Below are positions 1 through 8,996 of a stretch of 64,000 nt of DNA, piece after piece. The position numbers and the translations under genes are program-made. Source of the DNA: Paenibacillus vietnamensis (GTDB lineage: Bacteria > Bacillota > Bacilli > Paenibacillales > Paenibacillaceae); contig NZ_JAHMHW010000015.1 in NCBI RefSeq assembly GCF_020169515.1, positions 1 to 64,000 of the forward strand, read 5' to 3'. How positions within the stretch are numbered: the stretch's first letter is position 1; the number at the start of each line of letters is the position of its first letter. The notes below the pieces were generated by a model. The model did not search any database. It was not told the origin of the DNA and saw only the letters and a program-made list of their open reading frames with translations.

Positions 1-356
1 ATAAATTGCAGCAGAACCGTAAGCTGCTTCGAGCTCATATGAGGCCTCGCCGTTCTGCTGCAGAAACTGCATCAGAAACCTTACACGAACGGTGGGCGGC
101 TGAGCTGTGCTGCACTTTTGCAGCAGAAGCCGCCTCCCATCTCCCAAACTAGCTAGTTTGTCTTGATTCTGCTGCATAAACTGCATCAGAATCGCAAGCT
201 GTCTCGAGTTTTCGCCGTTCTGCTGTACATACTGCAGCTGAAACGTAAGCGGCCTCGAGCTTTGCTGAGGCTTTGCCGTTCTACTGCATAAATTGCAGCA
301 GGAGCGTAAGCGGCCTCGAGTTCTCGTCGTTCCGCTGCATAAATTGCAGCAGAACG
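1..356. repeat. Field of about six related palindromic repeats
   Basis: Copies of a hairpin built on CGTTCTGCTGCA, a 5-base loop and TGCAGCAGAACG are seen at about 1-18 (partial, cut by the window edge), 51-80, 109-126 (core only), 165-193, 216-245, 277-306 and 328-356. The last copy is nearly perfect. The spacers are also related: GTAAGCGGCCTCGAG or close variants follow four copies. Changes in one arm are sometimes matched in the other, which suggests that the stem is what is kept. No convincing gene lies here. The array sits just upstream of a response-regulator gene. It could be a REP-like or MITE-derived element; a regulatory role is not shown. Confidence 0.75.
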
Positions 357-521
357 GTGAGCATCTTAACGTTTGGCGATTAAGGCGTAGGAACAAATTC
401 CAATTTCGGGCAAAGACATGCCCCTCCCACCTGTGGTAAAATCGCCTTACTAAATGAGCCTATGCGTATGCGGTATGAGCCAGGAGAGCGCACCGCACAA
501 AACCGGGACGGAGGGATGTCC

Positions 522-2132
522 ATGTACAAAATATTGCTCGTAGACGACGAAGCGGGTGTCCGCGAAAGCATCCGGAGGAGGATCGCCTGGGAGGAGCACG
601 GCTTCGATTGCGTGGGGGATTGCGAGAACGGCTTCGAAGCGCTTGAAGCGGCGGAGCGGCTGATGCCGGACGTCGTGCTGACGGACATTAATATGCCGTT
701 CATGGACGGGCTGGAGCTGACCCGTCGGCTCGCCGAGCGGTGCCCGCATGCGAAGGTCATCATCCTGACCGGCTACGACGACTTCGATTACGCCCAGAAG
801 GCCGTGAAGCTGAAGGTGATGGATTTTATTTTGAAACCGATTACATCAAGCGAGCTGACAGCGGTCCTGCAAAAGGTGCGCGGCGAGCTCGACGCGGAAA
901 AGCTTCGGCGCGAGGATTTCGACCTGCTGAAGCGCCAGCTTCACGAGAGCCTGCCCTTGCTCAAGGAGCGGTTTCTCGAGCGGCTCGTCAGCGCGGATAT
1001 CGGGCAGCGCGAGGCGGAGGAGCGGCTTGCCTATTTCGGGCTGCCGCTGGCCGGTCCGGATTTTCTTGTGTTTGCCGCCGACGTCGATCGTTTCGCCGAA
1101 TCGCATGCAGAGACCGACCACGAGCTGCTGCGGTTTGCCATCTACAACATTATGCAGGAAATCGCGGGGCAGGAAACCGGAGCGGCTGTGTTCCGCACGC
1201 GCGAGGAGAAGATCGTCTGCATCCTTTCCGGCCAGGGCGGCGACCCCCTGCTTGAACGTGCGCAGCAGCTGGCCGAGGAAATCCGCCGGGCGGTGGAATC
1301 CTATTTGCGCTTCACCGTGACGCTCGGCATCGGCATGCCGGAAACGGGCTTGAAGGGGATCCGCTCATCCGGACGCTCTGCACTAGCCGCTCTTGATTAC
1401 CGGTTCATGCTCGGCGGCAACCGGGTGATCAGCATTATGGACATAGAGGGCCGCCGCGAGAGCGGAGAGGCGCTGCCTTCGGCATGGGAGAAGGAGCTGC
1501 TCGTCGGCATCAAGACCGGAACGCGCGAGGAGGTGCGCAAGGCGATTACGAATATCGTCAGCCATTTGAAAACGTCGAATTTGTCGATCTCCCAGTGCTA
1601 CCTCCGCATCCAGAAAATACTCATTTCTCTTATGCACGCCCTGGACGAGCTGGGAGGAGAGGCGGAGCCGTTCGGCGATGGCGCGAATCCGCTCACGGAT
1701 ATCTACACGTTCAAGACGCTCGAGGAGATCGAAGGCTGGCTGCACGATACCTGCCTGCGGGCGATAGGCCGGATCGCGGAGGCCCGCAACGATTTGGCCG
1801 AATCGCAGATCGGCCGGGCGGAGGCGTACATCAAGGAAAATTATCAGCAGCAGGAGTTGACGCTGAAGACGATTTGCCAGGAGGTCCATATGAGCAGCAG
1901 CTATTTCAGCGCCCTGTTCAAGCAGCAGACGGGACGGACGTTCGTCGAATATTTGACCGCCGTCCGTCTGGAGAAAGCGAAGGAGCTGCTCAAGTTCACC
2001 GACCTCAAAACGTACGAAATCGCGGCGAGGGCGGGATATGCGGATCCGCATTATTTTAGCGTTCTGTTCAAGAAGACGACCGGCGAGACTCCGTCCGAAT
2101 ACCGGCAGAAGACGGCGGTGGAGAAGCCGTGA
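522..2132 (+). CDS. AraC-type response regulator (YesN family)
   Basis: A 536-residue cytoplasmic transcription factor with an N-terminal receiver domain (about 1-125) and a C-terminal pair of AraC helix-turn-helix motifs (about the last 100 residues). The receiver shows the acidic pair D8/D9, phospho-acceptor D55 in LTDINMP, T83 and K105 in LKP. The middle 250 residues resemble the linker found in YesN-like proteins. I start at ATG 522 because GGAGG lies 7 bases upstream; upstream in-frame ATGs at 462 and 516 have no suitably spaced site. The stop overlaps the next gene, a YesM-type kinase, by 4 bases, so the two form a two-component pair. The expected target is the sugar transporter operon starting at 5325; that link is inferred from position. 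Confidence 0.93.
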   Translation: MYKILLVDDEAGVRESIRRRIAWEEHGFDCVGDCENGFEALEAAERLMPDVVLTDINMPFMDGLELTRRLAERCPHAKVIILTGYDDFDYAQKAVKLKVMDFILKPITSSELTAVLQKVRGELDAEKLRREDFDLLKRQLHESLPLLKERFLERLVSADIGQREAEERLAYFGLPLAGPDFLVFAADVDRFAESHAETDHELLRFAIYNIMQEIAGQETGAAVFRTREEKIVCILSGQGGDPLLERAQQLAEEIRRAVESYLRFTVTLGIGMPETGLKGIRSSGRSALAALDYRFMLGGNRVISIMDIEGRRESGEALPSAWEKELLVGIKTGTREEVRKAITNIVSHLKTSNLSISQCYLRIQKILISLMHALDELGGEAEPFGDGANPLTDIYTFKTLEEIEGWLHDTCLRAIGRIAEARNDLAESQIGRAEAYIKENYQQQELTLKTICQEVHMSSSYFSALFKQQTGRTFVEYLTAVRLEKAKELLKFTDLKTYEIAARAGYADPHYFSVLFKKTTGETPSEYRQKTAVEKP

Positions 2133-3907
2133 ACCTGTTCCGCTTCAAAAGCATTCAATTGAATATCGCAGCGGCGTTCGCCGTGCTCATCCTGCTGACC
2201 GCCGTGTTCATGGGCGTGATCTCCTACCAGCTGTCGGCCGTGGCGGTCCGGGATACGGCGAAGGATTTTACGGGAGAGATCGTGAAGCAGGTGAACGCCA
2301 ACATCCAATCCTACGTGACCAATATGGAAAATATTTCGCTGCTCGTCCTGAACCATCGGCCCGTCCGCGAATATTTGTCGGGGGATGCCGGGGACGGCGG
2401 GAGCATCTCGGAATTTTTCCGCACGATTATGATTTCCCGCAAGGATATCGCTTCGATCGGCGCATTCAGCTATGAGGGCGAGCGGTTCGCGTCCGACCGG
2501 AGAGACGCCAGGCTGAATCCGTATGTGAAGGTTGCCGATCAGACCTGGTTTAAGGAAGCGAAGGCGGCCGGAGGCCGCACGGTCGTGTCGGCGCCTCATG
2601 TACAGCCGGTGTTCGACGACGAGTACCGGTGGGTCGTATCCCTTAGTCGGGAAATCCGGAGCGCCGACAATACGAGGGGGCTTGGCGTGCTGCTTGTCGA
2701 TCTGAACTTCAGCGTTATTAACGACATTGTGAGCAAGATCGATCTCGGCAAGCGGGGCTACGTGTTCATCGTCAACGACGAAGGCAATATCGTGTACCAC
2801 CCGCAGCAGCAGCTGATCTACAGCAGCCTGAAGACGGAAGCGATCGACAAGGTGCTGAGCGTGGGAAGCGGCACGTTTATGACAAGCGAAGCGGGCCAGC
2901 GCAAAATGTACACCGTCCAGGATTCGGAATACGGCTGGAAAATCGTCGGCGTTTCCTATGCGGACGAGCTGATCGGCAACCGCCGCCAGATGAAGCTGTC
3001 GTTCGTTGCGCTTGGCGTGTTCAGCCTCATTGCGGCGATTTTGATATCCGTGCTGCTGTCCCGCAATCTGTCGAAGCCGATCCAACAGCTGCACGAGCAT
3101 ATGAAGGAAGTGGAGAAGGGCAATTTCAACATCCAGGTGCCGGTGGACCGGACGAAGGAAATCGGCAGGCTGGCCCGCACCTTCAATCTGATGGTGTTCC
3201 AGATTCGGGAGCTGATGGGGCAGGTCGTGAAGGAGCAGGAATTCAAGCGGAAAAGCGAGCTGAACGCGCTGCAGGCGCAGATCAATCCTCATTTTCTGTA
3301 CAACACGCTGGATTCGATCATCTGGATGGCCGAGGAGAAAAAGTCGGAGGAGGTCGTCCTCATGACGTCCTCGCTTGCCCGGCTGTTCCGCGCTTCGCTC
3401 AGCAAAGGGAAGGAGCTCGTCCCGATCCGGACGGAAATCGAGCATATTAAAAACTATTTGACGATTCAGCAGATGCGCTACCGGGACAAGCTCGATTTTC
3501 AAGTGGAGGTTGATCCTGCGATCCTTTCGTGCATGACGCTTAAGGTAACGCTGCAGCCGCTCGTGGAGAACGCGATTTATCACGGGATCAAAAACAAATA
3601 CGGGACGGGCACGATCCGGATTACCGGAGAGAGGCATGGGGACCGGATTTTGCTGCGGGTCGCGGACAACGGCGTCGGCATGGATGCTGCAACGCGGGAG
3701 CGGCTGCTTGCGCCGGACAGCGGCGGGGAGTACCGCGAGGGGAAAGGGGTCGGCATGACTAATGTGCATGAGCGGATCCGGCTTTATTTTGGCCATGAGT
3801 ACGGGCTGACGGTGGAAAGTGAGCCGGACGCGGGCACGACCGTAACGGTGGCGATTCCGGTGGTGCTTCCGGAGGAAGCGGCGCGAAAGGAGGCGGCTGA
3901 ACGATGA
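2129..3907 (+). CDS. Sensor histidine kinase, YesM family
   Basis: A 592-residue membrane kinase starting at GTG 2129, overlapping the regulator stop by 4 bases. It has an N-terminal membrane segment (about 10-32), a large extracellular Cache-like sensor region (about 33-290), a second membrane segment (about 292-312), a HAMP linker, and a His_kinase domain of the PF06580 type with the phospho-accepting histidine in QINPHFLYNTLD. The C-terminal ATPase shows the N box (QPLVENAIYHG) and G box (DNGVGMD). It should phosphorylate the preceding AraC-type regulator. Its stop overlaps the next gene, a membrane-anchored sugar-binding protein, by 4 bases, which suggests that a three-part sensor is made from one transcript. 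Confidence 0.93.
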   Translation: MNLFRFKSIQLNIAAAFAVLILLTAVFMGVISYQLSAVAVRDTAKDFTGEIVKQVNANIQSYVTNMENISLLVLNHRPVREYLSGDAGDGGSISEFFRTIMISRKDIASIGAFSYEGERFASDRRDARLNPYVKVADQTWFKEAKAAGGRTVVSAPHVQPVFDDEYRWVVSLSREIRSADNTRGLGVLLVDLNFSVINDIVSKIDLGKRGYVFIVNDEGNIVYHPQQQLIYSSLKTEAIDKVLSVGSGTFMTSEAGQRKMYTVQDSEYGWKIVGVSYADELIGNRRQMKLSFVALGVFSLIAAILISVLLSRNLSKPIQQLHEHMKEVEKGNFNIQVPVDRTKEIGRLARTFNLMVFQIRELMGQVVKEQEFKRKSELNALQAQINPHFLYNTLDSIIWMAEEKKSEEVVLMTSSLARLFRASLSKGKELVPIRTEIEHIKNYLTIQQMRYRDKLDFQVEVDPAILSCMTLKVTLQPLVENAIYHGIKNKYGTGTIRITGERHGDRILLRVADNGVGMDAATRERLLAPDSGGEYREGKGVGMTNVHERIRLYFGHEYGLTVESEPDAGTTVTVAIPVVLPEEAARKEAAER

Positions 3908-4911
3908 CGGGAAGGGGAATGACGATCAAATGGCTCTTCCTGCTGGGAGCGGCTGCTTTGCTGGCGGCGCTGATCTATAATTTGGCGGACGCGCTGCGTG
4001 GCGGCCCGGCGGAACGGCCTCATGTCATCGTCATGGTCAAATCGACGGCAACGGGCATGGAGTTCTGGGGCGTATTGAAGGACGGAGTCCTTGAAGCGGC
4101 GAAGGAGTTCGACGTAGAGGTTGAAATCGTCGGGCCTGAGCGGGAGACGGACGTGGATCAGCAGATCGGGCTGGTCGAAAAGGCGCTTGCGGACAAGCCG
4201 GACGCAATCGTGCTGGCGGCTACCGATTTTAACCGGCTGGCTCCTTACGCCGACCGGATCAAAGAAGCGGGCATTCCGCTCATTACCGTCGACTCGGCGG
4301 TCAACAGCACCGCTCCGCGAAGCTACATCGCCACGGACAACGTCGAGGCGGGGAGCAAGGTCGGCCGCAAGCTGGCGGAGCTGTCCGGCGGCGGCCGGTC
4401 GAAGATCGCCATTATCAGCTACGTCCGGGACACGGCGTCCCAGATAGAGCGCGAGCAGGGCGTGCGGGCTGTGCTGAAGGCGGATGAGAGGTTCGAAATT
4501 TTGGACACTTATTACAGCGGCGGAGATGAGACAAAAGCTTACGAAATCACGAAGTCGCTTATCCAACAGCATCCCGATCTCACCGGCATCGTTGGTCTGA
4601 ACGAGCCTTCCACGGTCGGCGCGGGCCGGGCGATTCGAGATTTAGAGGCGGTTGGCCGGGTGACGCTCGTCGGCTTCGACAGCTCGGTCGACGAGGTGCG
4701 CCTGCTGGAGGAGGGCGTCATGAAGGCAACGGTTGTGCAGCGGCCGTTCAACATGGGCTATCTCGCCGTCAAGACCGCGGTAGAGGTGCTGCGGGGCGAG
4801 AAGGTTCCGGCGCGTGTCGATACCGGCTCGGTCGTTGTCACGAAGGACAACATTTACGAGGAGGAGCACCAGAAGCTGCTGTTTCCGTTCATCGGGATGA
4901 ACGGGGATTGA
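3904..4911 (+). CDS. Membrane-anchored RbsB-like sugar-binding protein, probable sensor accessory
   Basis: A 335-residue type I periplasmic-binding-protein-fold protein (Peripla_BP_4-like). An uncleaved-looking N-terminal hydrophobic segment (about residues 9-27) has no lipobox cysteine, unlike the true transporter lipoprotein encoded at 7921. The two share the same plan: a central QVDKQI/DVDQQI stretch followed by a DKPDAI or DKKPSAI segment, and a TDN motif. The gene overlaps the kinase by 4 bases and lies apart from the transporter genes, which begin 413 bases later after a terminator. I infer that it presents bound sugar to the kinase, as XylFII does for LytS-type kinases in clostridia. 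It could instead be a redundant transporter binding protein. Confidence 0.85.
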   Translation: MTGRGMTIKWLFLLGAAALLAALIYNLADALRGGPAERPHVIVMVKSTATGMEFWGVLKDGVLEAAKEFDVEVEIVGPERETDVDQQIGLVEKALADKPDAIVLAATDFNRLAPYADRIKEAGIPLITVDSAVNSTAPRSYIATDNVEAGSKVGRKLAELSGGGRSKIAIISYVRDTASQIEREQGVRAVLKADERFEILDTYYSGGDETKAYEITKSLIQQHPDLTGIVGLNEPSTVGAGRAIRDLEAVGRVTLVGFDSSVDEVRLLEEGVMKATVVQRPFNMGYLAVKTAVEVLRGEKVPARVDTGSVVVTKDNIYEEEHQKLLFPFIGMNGD

Positions 4912-4935
4912 AGCTTGGGAGTGTGTTAGAAAAGG

Positions 4936-4993
4936 AAAAAGCAGGATGGGAACCGGCTGAAAAAGCGGGACGGTTCTCTGTCCTGCTTTTTTT
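4936..4993 (+). terminator. Rho-independent terminator after the sensor operon
   Basis: AAAAAGCAGGA pairs with TCCTGCTTTTT. A second inner stem, GAACCG with CGGTTC, lies inside the loop and a run of T follows. It closes the regulator-kinase-binding protein unit and separates it from the transporter operon. Confidence 0.85.
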
Positions 4994-5040
4994 GTGTTCG
5001 CACAGACCGTAGACCCGCTTAGGTAGTCTGGAGAATCGTG

Positions 5041-5180
5041 CTCCTTTCAGCTAAATAACGGAACGGTAGTCCGCGCAAGCTCAAAATGACCGCTTTTACC
5101 TCGAATAGAGGAACTGAAGTCCGTCTGATCACCGTGCGGCACAAAGAGGAACGTTAGTCCGTCTGATCTCTATGCAGCTA
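5041..5180. repeat. Three short degenerate repeats in the spacer before the transporter operon
   Basis: Versions of GAGGAACGTTAGTCCGTCTG are seen at about 5057-5074, 5107-5130 and 5144-5167. The spacer 4994-5324 holds no gene I can support. A TACAAT hexamer at 5281-5286 is a possible -10 box for the gene at 5325; no good -35 is visible, as expected of an activator-dependent promoter. Confidence 0.5.
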
Positions 5181-5324
5181 TTGGTCGAACTGCTGCCAGT
5201 TTAAGGTGCCTGAAACCGGAATCATAAAATAGTGACCTTTTTGAGGAAGATATTCAATTCCGCCTCTTCCGCCCATCTTTTACAATAGGGGCATAACAAA
5301 GAAACGCAAGCGGGGTGGAAGAGG

Positions 5325-6842
5325 ATGAACGGAAAACAGCTGATTTTGATGGAGGGAATCACTAAATCATTCCCTGGTGTGAAAGCGCTTAATAGCTGCC
5401 GTTTTGAGCTGCTGGCCGGAGAGGTGCACGCGCTGGTCGGCGAGAACGGGGCAGGCAAATCGACGATGATGAAGGTGCTGACCGGCGTGTATCAAAAGGA
5501 TGAAGGGCGGATCGCTTACCTCGGCAAGGACACCGAAATTCCCGACACGAGAACGGCACAGGACCTCGGCATCAGCATGATCCACCAGGAGCTGAACCTG
5601 GCTCCGGATTTGACGGTCGCTCAAAACATTTTTATCGGACGGGAGCCGCGCCGGGCGTTCAAGCTGTTCCTCGACGAGAAGAAGCTGCACGAGAAGGTGA
5701 TGGAGCTGTTCAGGCGCATGAACCTGCAGCTGGACCCGCGCAAGCTGGTGTCGGAGCTGACGGTCGCCAAGCAGCAGATGGTAGAGATCGCCAAGGCGCT
5801 CTCCTTCAACGCCCGTGTGCTCATCATGGACGAACCGACGGCGGCGCTGAGCGACAGCGAGATCGAGGATTTGTTCGTCATCATTGAGGAGCTGAAAAGA
5901 AACGGAGTCGGCATCGTCTACATTTCGCACCGCATGGATGAGCTGAAACGGATTACCGACCGGATCACCGTCATGCGCGACGGCACCTATATCGACACGG
6001 TGCGGACGGGCGAGGTAACGACCGATCAGATCATCTCGATGATGGTCGGCAGAGCCGTTTACCACGAATCGGTGCCCGACGCCAAGGCGGCGAGCGAACA
6101 GGTCGTGCTGGAGGTCAAAGGCGTCAACCGGGGCAGCGCTTTAAAAAATATCGGGTTTTCGCTCCGCAAAGGCGAAATTCTCGGAGTTGCCGGACTTGTC
6201 GGAGCGGGCCGCACCGAAATGGCGCGGGCGGTGTTCGGAGCCGATCCGGTCGATTCGGGCGAAATCGCCGTTCATGGCCGCAAGGCCTTGATCCGCAGCC
6301 CATACGACGCGGTTAAGCACGGCATCGGCTATCTGTCGGAGGACCGCAAGCAGTTCGGCTGTATGGTCGATATGGACGTGAAGACGAATGTCGCGGTTGC
6401 GAGCTATGGCGCTTTTTCGGGGCCGTTCGGCTTCATGAAGGACGGAGCCATCCAGGTGGCATCGGAGAAGATCGTCGAAACGCTGAGGGTGAAAACGCCT
6501 GGCGTCGGCCAGACCGTGAAGTTTTTGTCCGGCGGCAACCAGCAGAAGGTCGTCATCGGCAAATGGCTGACGCGCGACTGCGACATTCTCATCTTCGACG
6601 AGCCGACCCGCGGCATCGACGTCGGTGCCAAAAGTGAGATCTATAAGCTCCTCGACGAGCTTGCGGAGCAGGGGAAATCGATCATTATGATCTCCTCCGA
6701 GCTGCCGGAAATTCTCCGGATGAGCCACCGCATCCTCGTCATGTGCGAAGGCCGCATTACCGGCGAGCTTTCGCGGTCGGAAGCGACGCAGGAGCGTATC
6801 ATGGAGCTTGCCACCAAGCGAGTATTGAAGGAGGTCATGTAA
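5325..6842 (+). CDS. Sugar ABC transporter ATP-binding protein (RbsA/MglA type)
   Basis: A 505-residue protein with two tandem ABC ATPase domains, the standard length for ribose/galactose-type importers. The first domain has Walker A GENGAGKST (about residues 38-46) and Walker B VLIMDEP. The second has the degenerate Walker A usual in this family (GLVGAGRTE) and the signature LSGGNQQK with Walker B ILIFDEPTRGID. It energises import through the permease at 6843 with the binding lipoprotein at 7921. The site GGTGGAAGAGG precedes ATG 5325. A weak cre-like match (TGAAAGCGCTTAAT) lies inside the gene at 5380. The pentose or other ketose/aldose it carries cannot be read from sequence. Confidence 0.95.
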   Translation: MNGKQLILMEGITKSFPGVKALNSCRFELLAGEVHALVGENGAGKSTMMKVLTGVYQKDEGRIAYLGKDTEIPDTRTAQDLGISMIHQELNLAPDLTVAQNIFIGREPRRAFKLFLDEKKLHEKVMELFRRMNLQLDPRKLVSELTVAKQQMVEIAKALSFNARVLIMDEPTAALSDSEIEDLFVIIEELKRNGVGIVYISHRMDELKRITDRITVMRDGTYIDTVRTGEVTTDQIISMMVGRAVYHESVPDAKAASEQVVLEVKGVNRGSALKNIGFSLRKGEILGVAGLVGAGRTEMARAVFGADPVDSGEIAVHGRKALIRSPYDAVKHGIGYLSEDRKQFGCMVDMDVKTNVAVASYGAFSGPFGFMKDGAIQVASEKIVETLRVKTPGVGQTVKFLSGGNQQKVVIGKWLTRDCDILIFDEPTRGIDVGAKSEIYKLLDELAEQGKSIIMISSELPEILRMSHRILVMCEGRITGELSRSEATQERIMELATKRVLKEVM

Positions 6843-7853
6843 ATGAAGCTTACCTTAGCAGGCAGTAAAGCAGATAAAGCAGGCAATCCGGTTCAGCTCA
6901 AATCAGGCGCTCTGCAGCAACTTCTGGCGTTTACAAGTCTGGTCGTGCTGGTCGTCTTTTTCTCTCTCTCATCCAGCAATTTCTTCGGGTTCTCCAATAT
7001 CGTAGGCATTCTGCTCTCGACGGCGGTTATCGGCGTACTGGCGCTCGGCTCGACGTTCGTCATCATTACCGGGGGCATCGATTTGTCCGTCGGCACGGTA
7101 ATGACGCTCAGCGCGGTCATGACCGGCGTATTCATCACCTTCTGGGGCGTGCCGGTGCCGCTGGGCATCCTGGGCGGGATTTTGACCGGCGCGTTCTGCG
7201 GACTTTTATCGGGACTAAGCATCGCCAAGCTGAAAATACCGCCATTCATCGCCACGCTGGCCATGATGATGATCGCCAAAGGGCTTGCGCTCGTCATCTC
7301 CGGCACAAAGCCGATTTACTTCAACGACTCGCCGGTATTCCGGGAAATTGCACTCGGCTCCTTGCTGAATTCGATCATTCCTGGCTTCAAAATCCCGAAC
7401 GCCGTGCTCGTGTTTTTCCTTGCCGCGATTGTAGGCGCCGTTTTGCTGGCGAAAACGATCGTCGGTCGCTACAATTTTGCGCTTGGCAGCAACGAAGAGG
7501 CGACGCGCCTGTCCGGCGTGAACGTCGACAAATGGAAAATCGTCATCTACACGATCACCGGCGTGTTCACCGGCCTTGCCGGCGTACTGATGGCATCGCG
7601 CCTCAATTCCGCACAGCCCGCGCTCGGTATGGGCTATGAGCTGGAAGCGATTGCGGCCGTCGTCATCGGCGGCACCTCGCTCAGCGGCGGCAAAGGCACG
7701 ATCGTCGGCACCGTCATCGGCGCGCTCATCATGAGCGTCCTCACCAACGGGCTGCGCATCATGTCCGTCCCGCAGGAGTGGCAGACGGTCGTCGTCGGCT
7801 TCGTTATCCTGCTGGCGGTATACGCGGATATCCTGCGCCGCCGCAAAAAGTAA
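6843..7853 (+). CDS. Sugar ABC transporter permease (RbsC type)
   Basis: A 336-residue, strongly hydrophobic integral membrane protein of the BPD_transp_2 family. About eight to ten membrane spans can be drawn, and the conserved region VIGGTSLSGGKGTIVGT is present near residues 275-291. The ATG directly follows the stop of the ATPase gene, with AAGGAGG at 6828-6834 inside that gene's end, so translation is likely coupled. It forms the membrane channel of the importer encoded at 5325-8931. Confidence 0.95.
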   Translation: MKLTLAGSKADKAGNPVQLKSGALQQLLAFTSLVVLVVFFSLSSSNFFGFSNIVGILLSTAVIGVLALGSTFVIITGGIDLSVGTVMTLSAVMTGVFITFWGVPVPLGILGGILTGAFCGLLSGLSIAKLKIPPFIATLAMMMIAKGLALVISGTKPIYFNDSPVFREIALGSLLNSIIPGFKIPNAVLVFFLAAIVGAVLLAKTIVGRYNFALGSNEEATRLSGVNVDKWKIVIYTITGVFTGLAGVLMASRLNSAQPALGMGYELEAIAAVVIGGTSLSGGKGTIVGTVIGALIMSVLTNGLRIMSVPQEWQTVVVGFVILLAVYADILRRRKK

Positions 7854-7863
7854 TCGGCAGTGC

Positions 7864-7881
7864 CTCCCGCTGCGGCGGGAG
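7864..7881 (+). other. Intercistronic hairpin
   Basis: CTCCCGC and GCGGGAG pair around a 4-base loop between the permease and binding-protein genes. No T-run follows, so it more likely protects or processes mRNA and lets the binding protein be made at a different level. The last point is inference. Confidence 0.55.
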
Positions 7882-7920
7882 TTTCCATCCTATAAACGAT
7901 AAGAAGGGGAGATTTTCGGT

Positions 7921-8931
7921 ATGAAAAAGATGTCCGTTCTACTCATGATGCTTCTTGTTGCAGTTACCGTCCTGAGCGCTTGCGGCGGCAATAGCAGCAG
8001 CGGAGGCAATGCCGGAGAAGGTACGCAGAACGCGAACGCAGAGCCGGACGCAGGCGGAGATAAGCTGTATATTCCCATCGTCTCGAAGGGCTTCCAGCAT
8101 CAATTCTGGCAGGCGGTCAAGACGGGCGCCGAAAAAGCGGCGGGCGAGCTCGGCGTGGAAATCACGTTCGAAGGTCCGGAAACCGAATCGCAGGTGGATA
8201 AACAAATTGAAATGCTGCAGGCCGCGCTGGACAAAAAACCTAGCGCCATCGGCTTCGCGGCGCTCGACAGCCAGGCGTCGATTCCGCTGCTGCAGCAGGC
8301 GAAGGACGCGAACATCCCGGTCATCGCCTTTGACTCCGGCGTAGAAAGCGACATCCCGGTCGCAACGGCTTCGACCGACAACATCGCGGCAGCCGGCCTC
8401 GCAGCCGACAAAATGGCGGAGCTGATCGGCGGCAAAGGCAAAGTCGCGCTGATCGTGCATGACCAAACGAGCCGCACCGGCGTCGACCGCCGCGACGGTT
8501 TTGTGAATAAAATCAAAGAAAAATATCCGGACATCGAAATCGTCGACATCCAATACGGCGGCGGCGACCACCTGAAATCGACCGACCTGGCGAAGGCAAT
8601 TTTGCAGGCTCACCCGGATCTGAAAGGCTTCTTCGGCGCTAACGAAGGCTCTGCGATCGGCGTCATCAACGCGGTATCCGAGCTTGGCATGGAAGGCAAA
8701 ATTACGGTTATCGGCTACGACTCCGGCAAGCAGCAGATCGACGCGATCAAGAGCGGCGCGATGGCGGGCGCCATTACCCAAAATCCGATCGGCATCGGCT
8801 ATGAGACGGTAAAAGCTGCCGTAGCCGCCGTGAAAGGCGAGTCCGTCGAAGCAAGCATCGATACCGGCTTCTTCTGGTACGACAAAACGAATATCGACAG
8901 CGAAGAGATCAAGGCGGTTCTGTACGAGTAA
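7921..8931 (+). CDS. Sugar-binding lipoprotein of the RbsB type
   Basis: A 336-residue extracellular solute-binding protein. The signal peptide ends in the lipobox LSAC, with the lipidated cysteine near residue 21, followed by a Gly/Ser/Asn-rich tether and a Peripla_BP_4-type domain. AAGGGGAG lies just upstream of ATG 7921. It delivers a monosaccharide to the permease/ATPase encoded before it. It resembles the membrane-anchored protein at 3904 (for example QVDKQIEMLQAALDKKP against DVDQQIGLVEKALADKP), so both may bind the same sugar, one for import and one for sensing. Confidence 0.95.
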   Translation: MKKMSVLLMMLLVAVTVLSACGGNSSSGGNAGEGTQNANAEPDAGGDKLYIPIVSKGFQHQFWQAVKTGAEKAAGELGVEITFEGPETESQVDKQIEMLQAALDKKPSAIGFAALDSQASIPLLQQAKDANIPVIAFDSGVESDIPVATASTDNIAAAGLAADKMAELIGGKGKVALIVHDQTSRTGVDRRDGFVNKIKEKYPDIEIVDIQYGGGDHLKSTDLAKAILQAHPDLKGFFGANEGSAIGVINAVSELGMEGKITVIGYDSGKQQIDAIKSGAMAGAITQNPIGIGYETVKAAVAAVKGESVEASIDTGFFWYDKTNIDSEEIKAVLYE

Positions 8932-8942
8932 ATCAAACGATG

Positions 8943-8978
8943 AAGAAAAGCGGGTGAATGCGGCTCGCTTTTCTTTTT
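8943..8978 (+). terminator. Rho-independent terminator or attenuator after the binding-protein gene
   Basis: AAGAAAAGCG pairs with CGCTTTTCTT around a 13-base loop, followed by T residues. It lies between the transporter and the aldolase-like gene at 8997, so read-through would set expression of the enzyme genes. Confidence 0.75.
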
Positions 8979-8996
8979 ATAAAGGAGAGAGAGCAG

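Noticed and set aside
2051..3796. Long open frame (581 codons) antisense to the first sensor kinase
   Set aside because: It is an open shadow frame typical of GC-rich genes. The plus-strand frame has clear kinase motifs, a proper start and coupled overlaps; the antisense frame is rich in His, Arg and Leu and has no domain.
5380..5393. cre site inside the first transporter ATPase gene
   Set aside because: TGAAAGCGCTTAAT lies within coding sequence and departs from consensus at the conserved C near the end; chance is likely.
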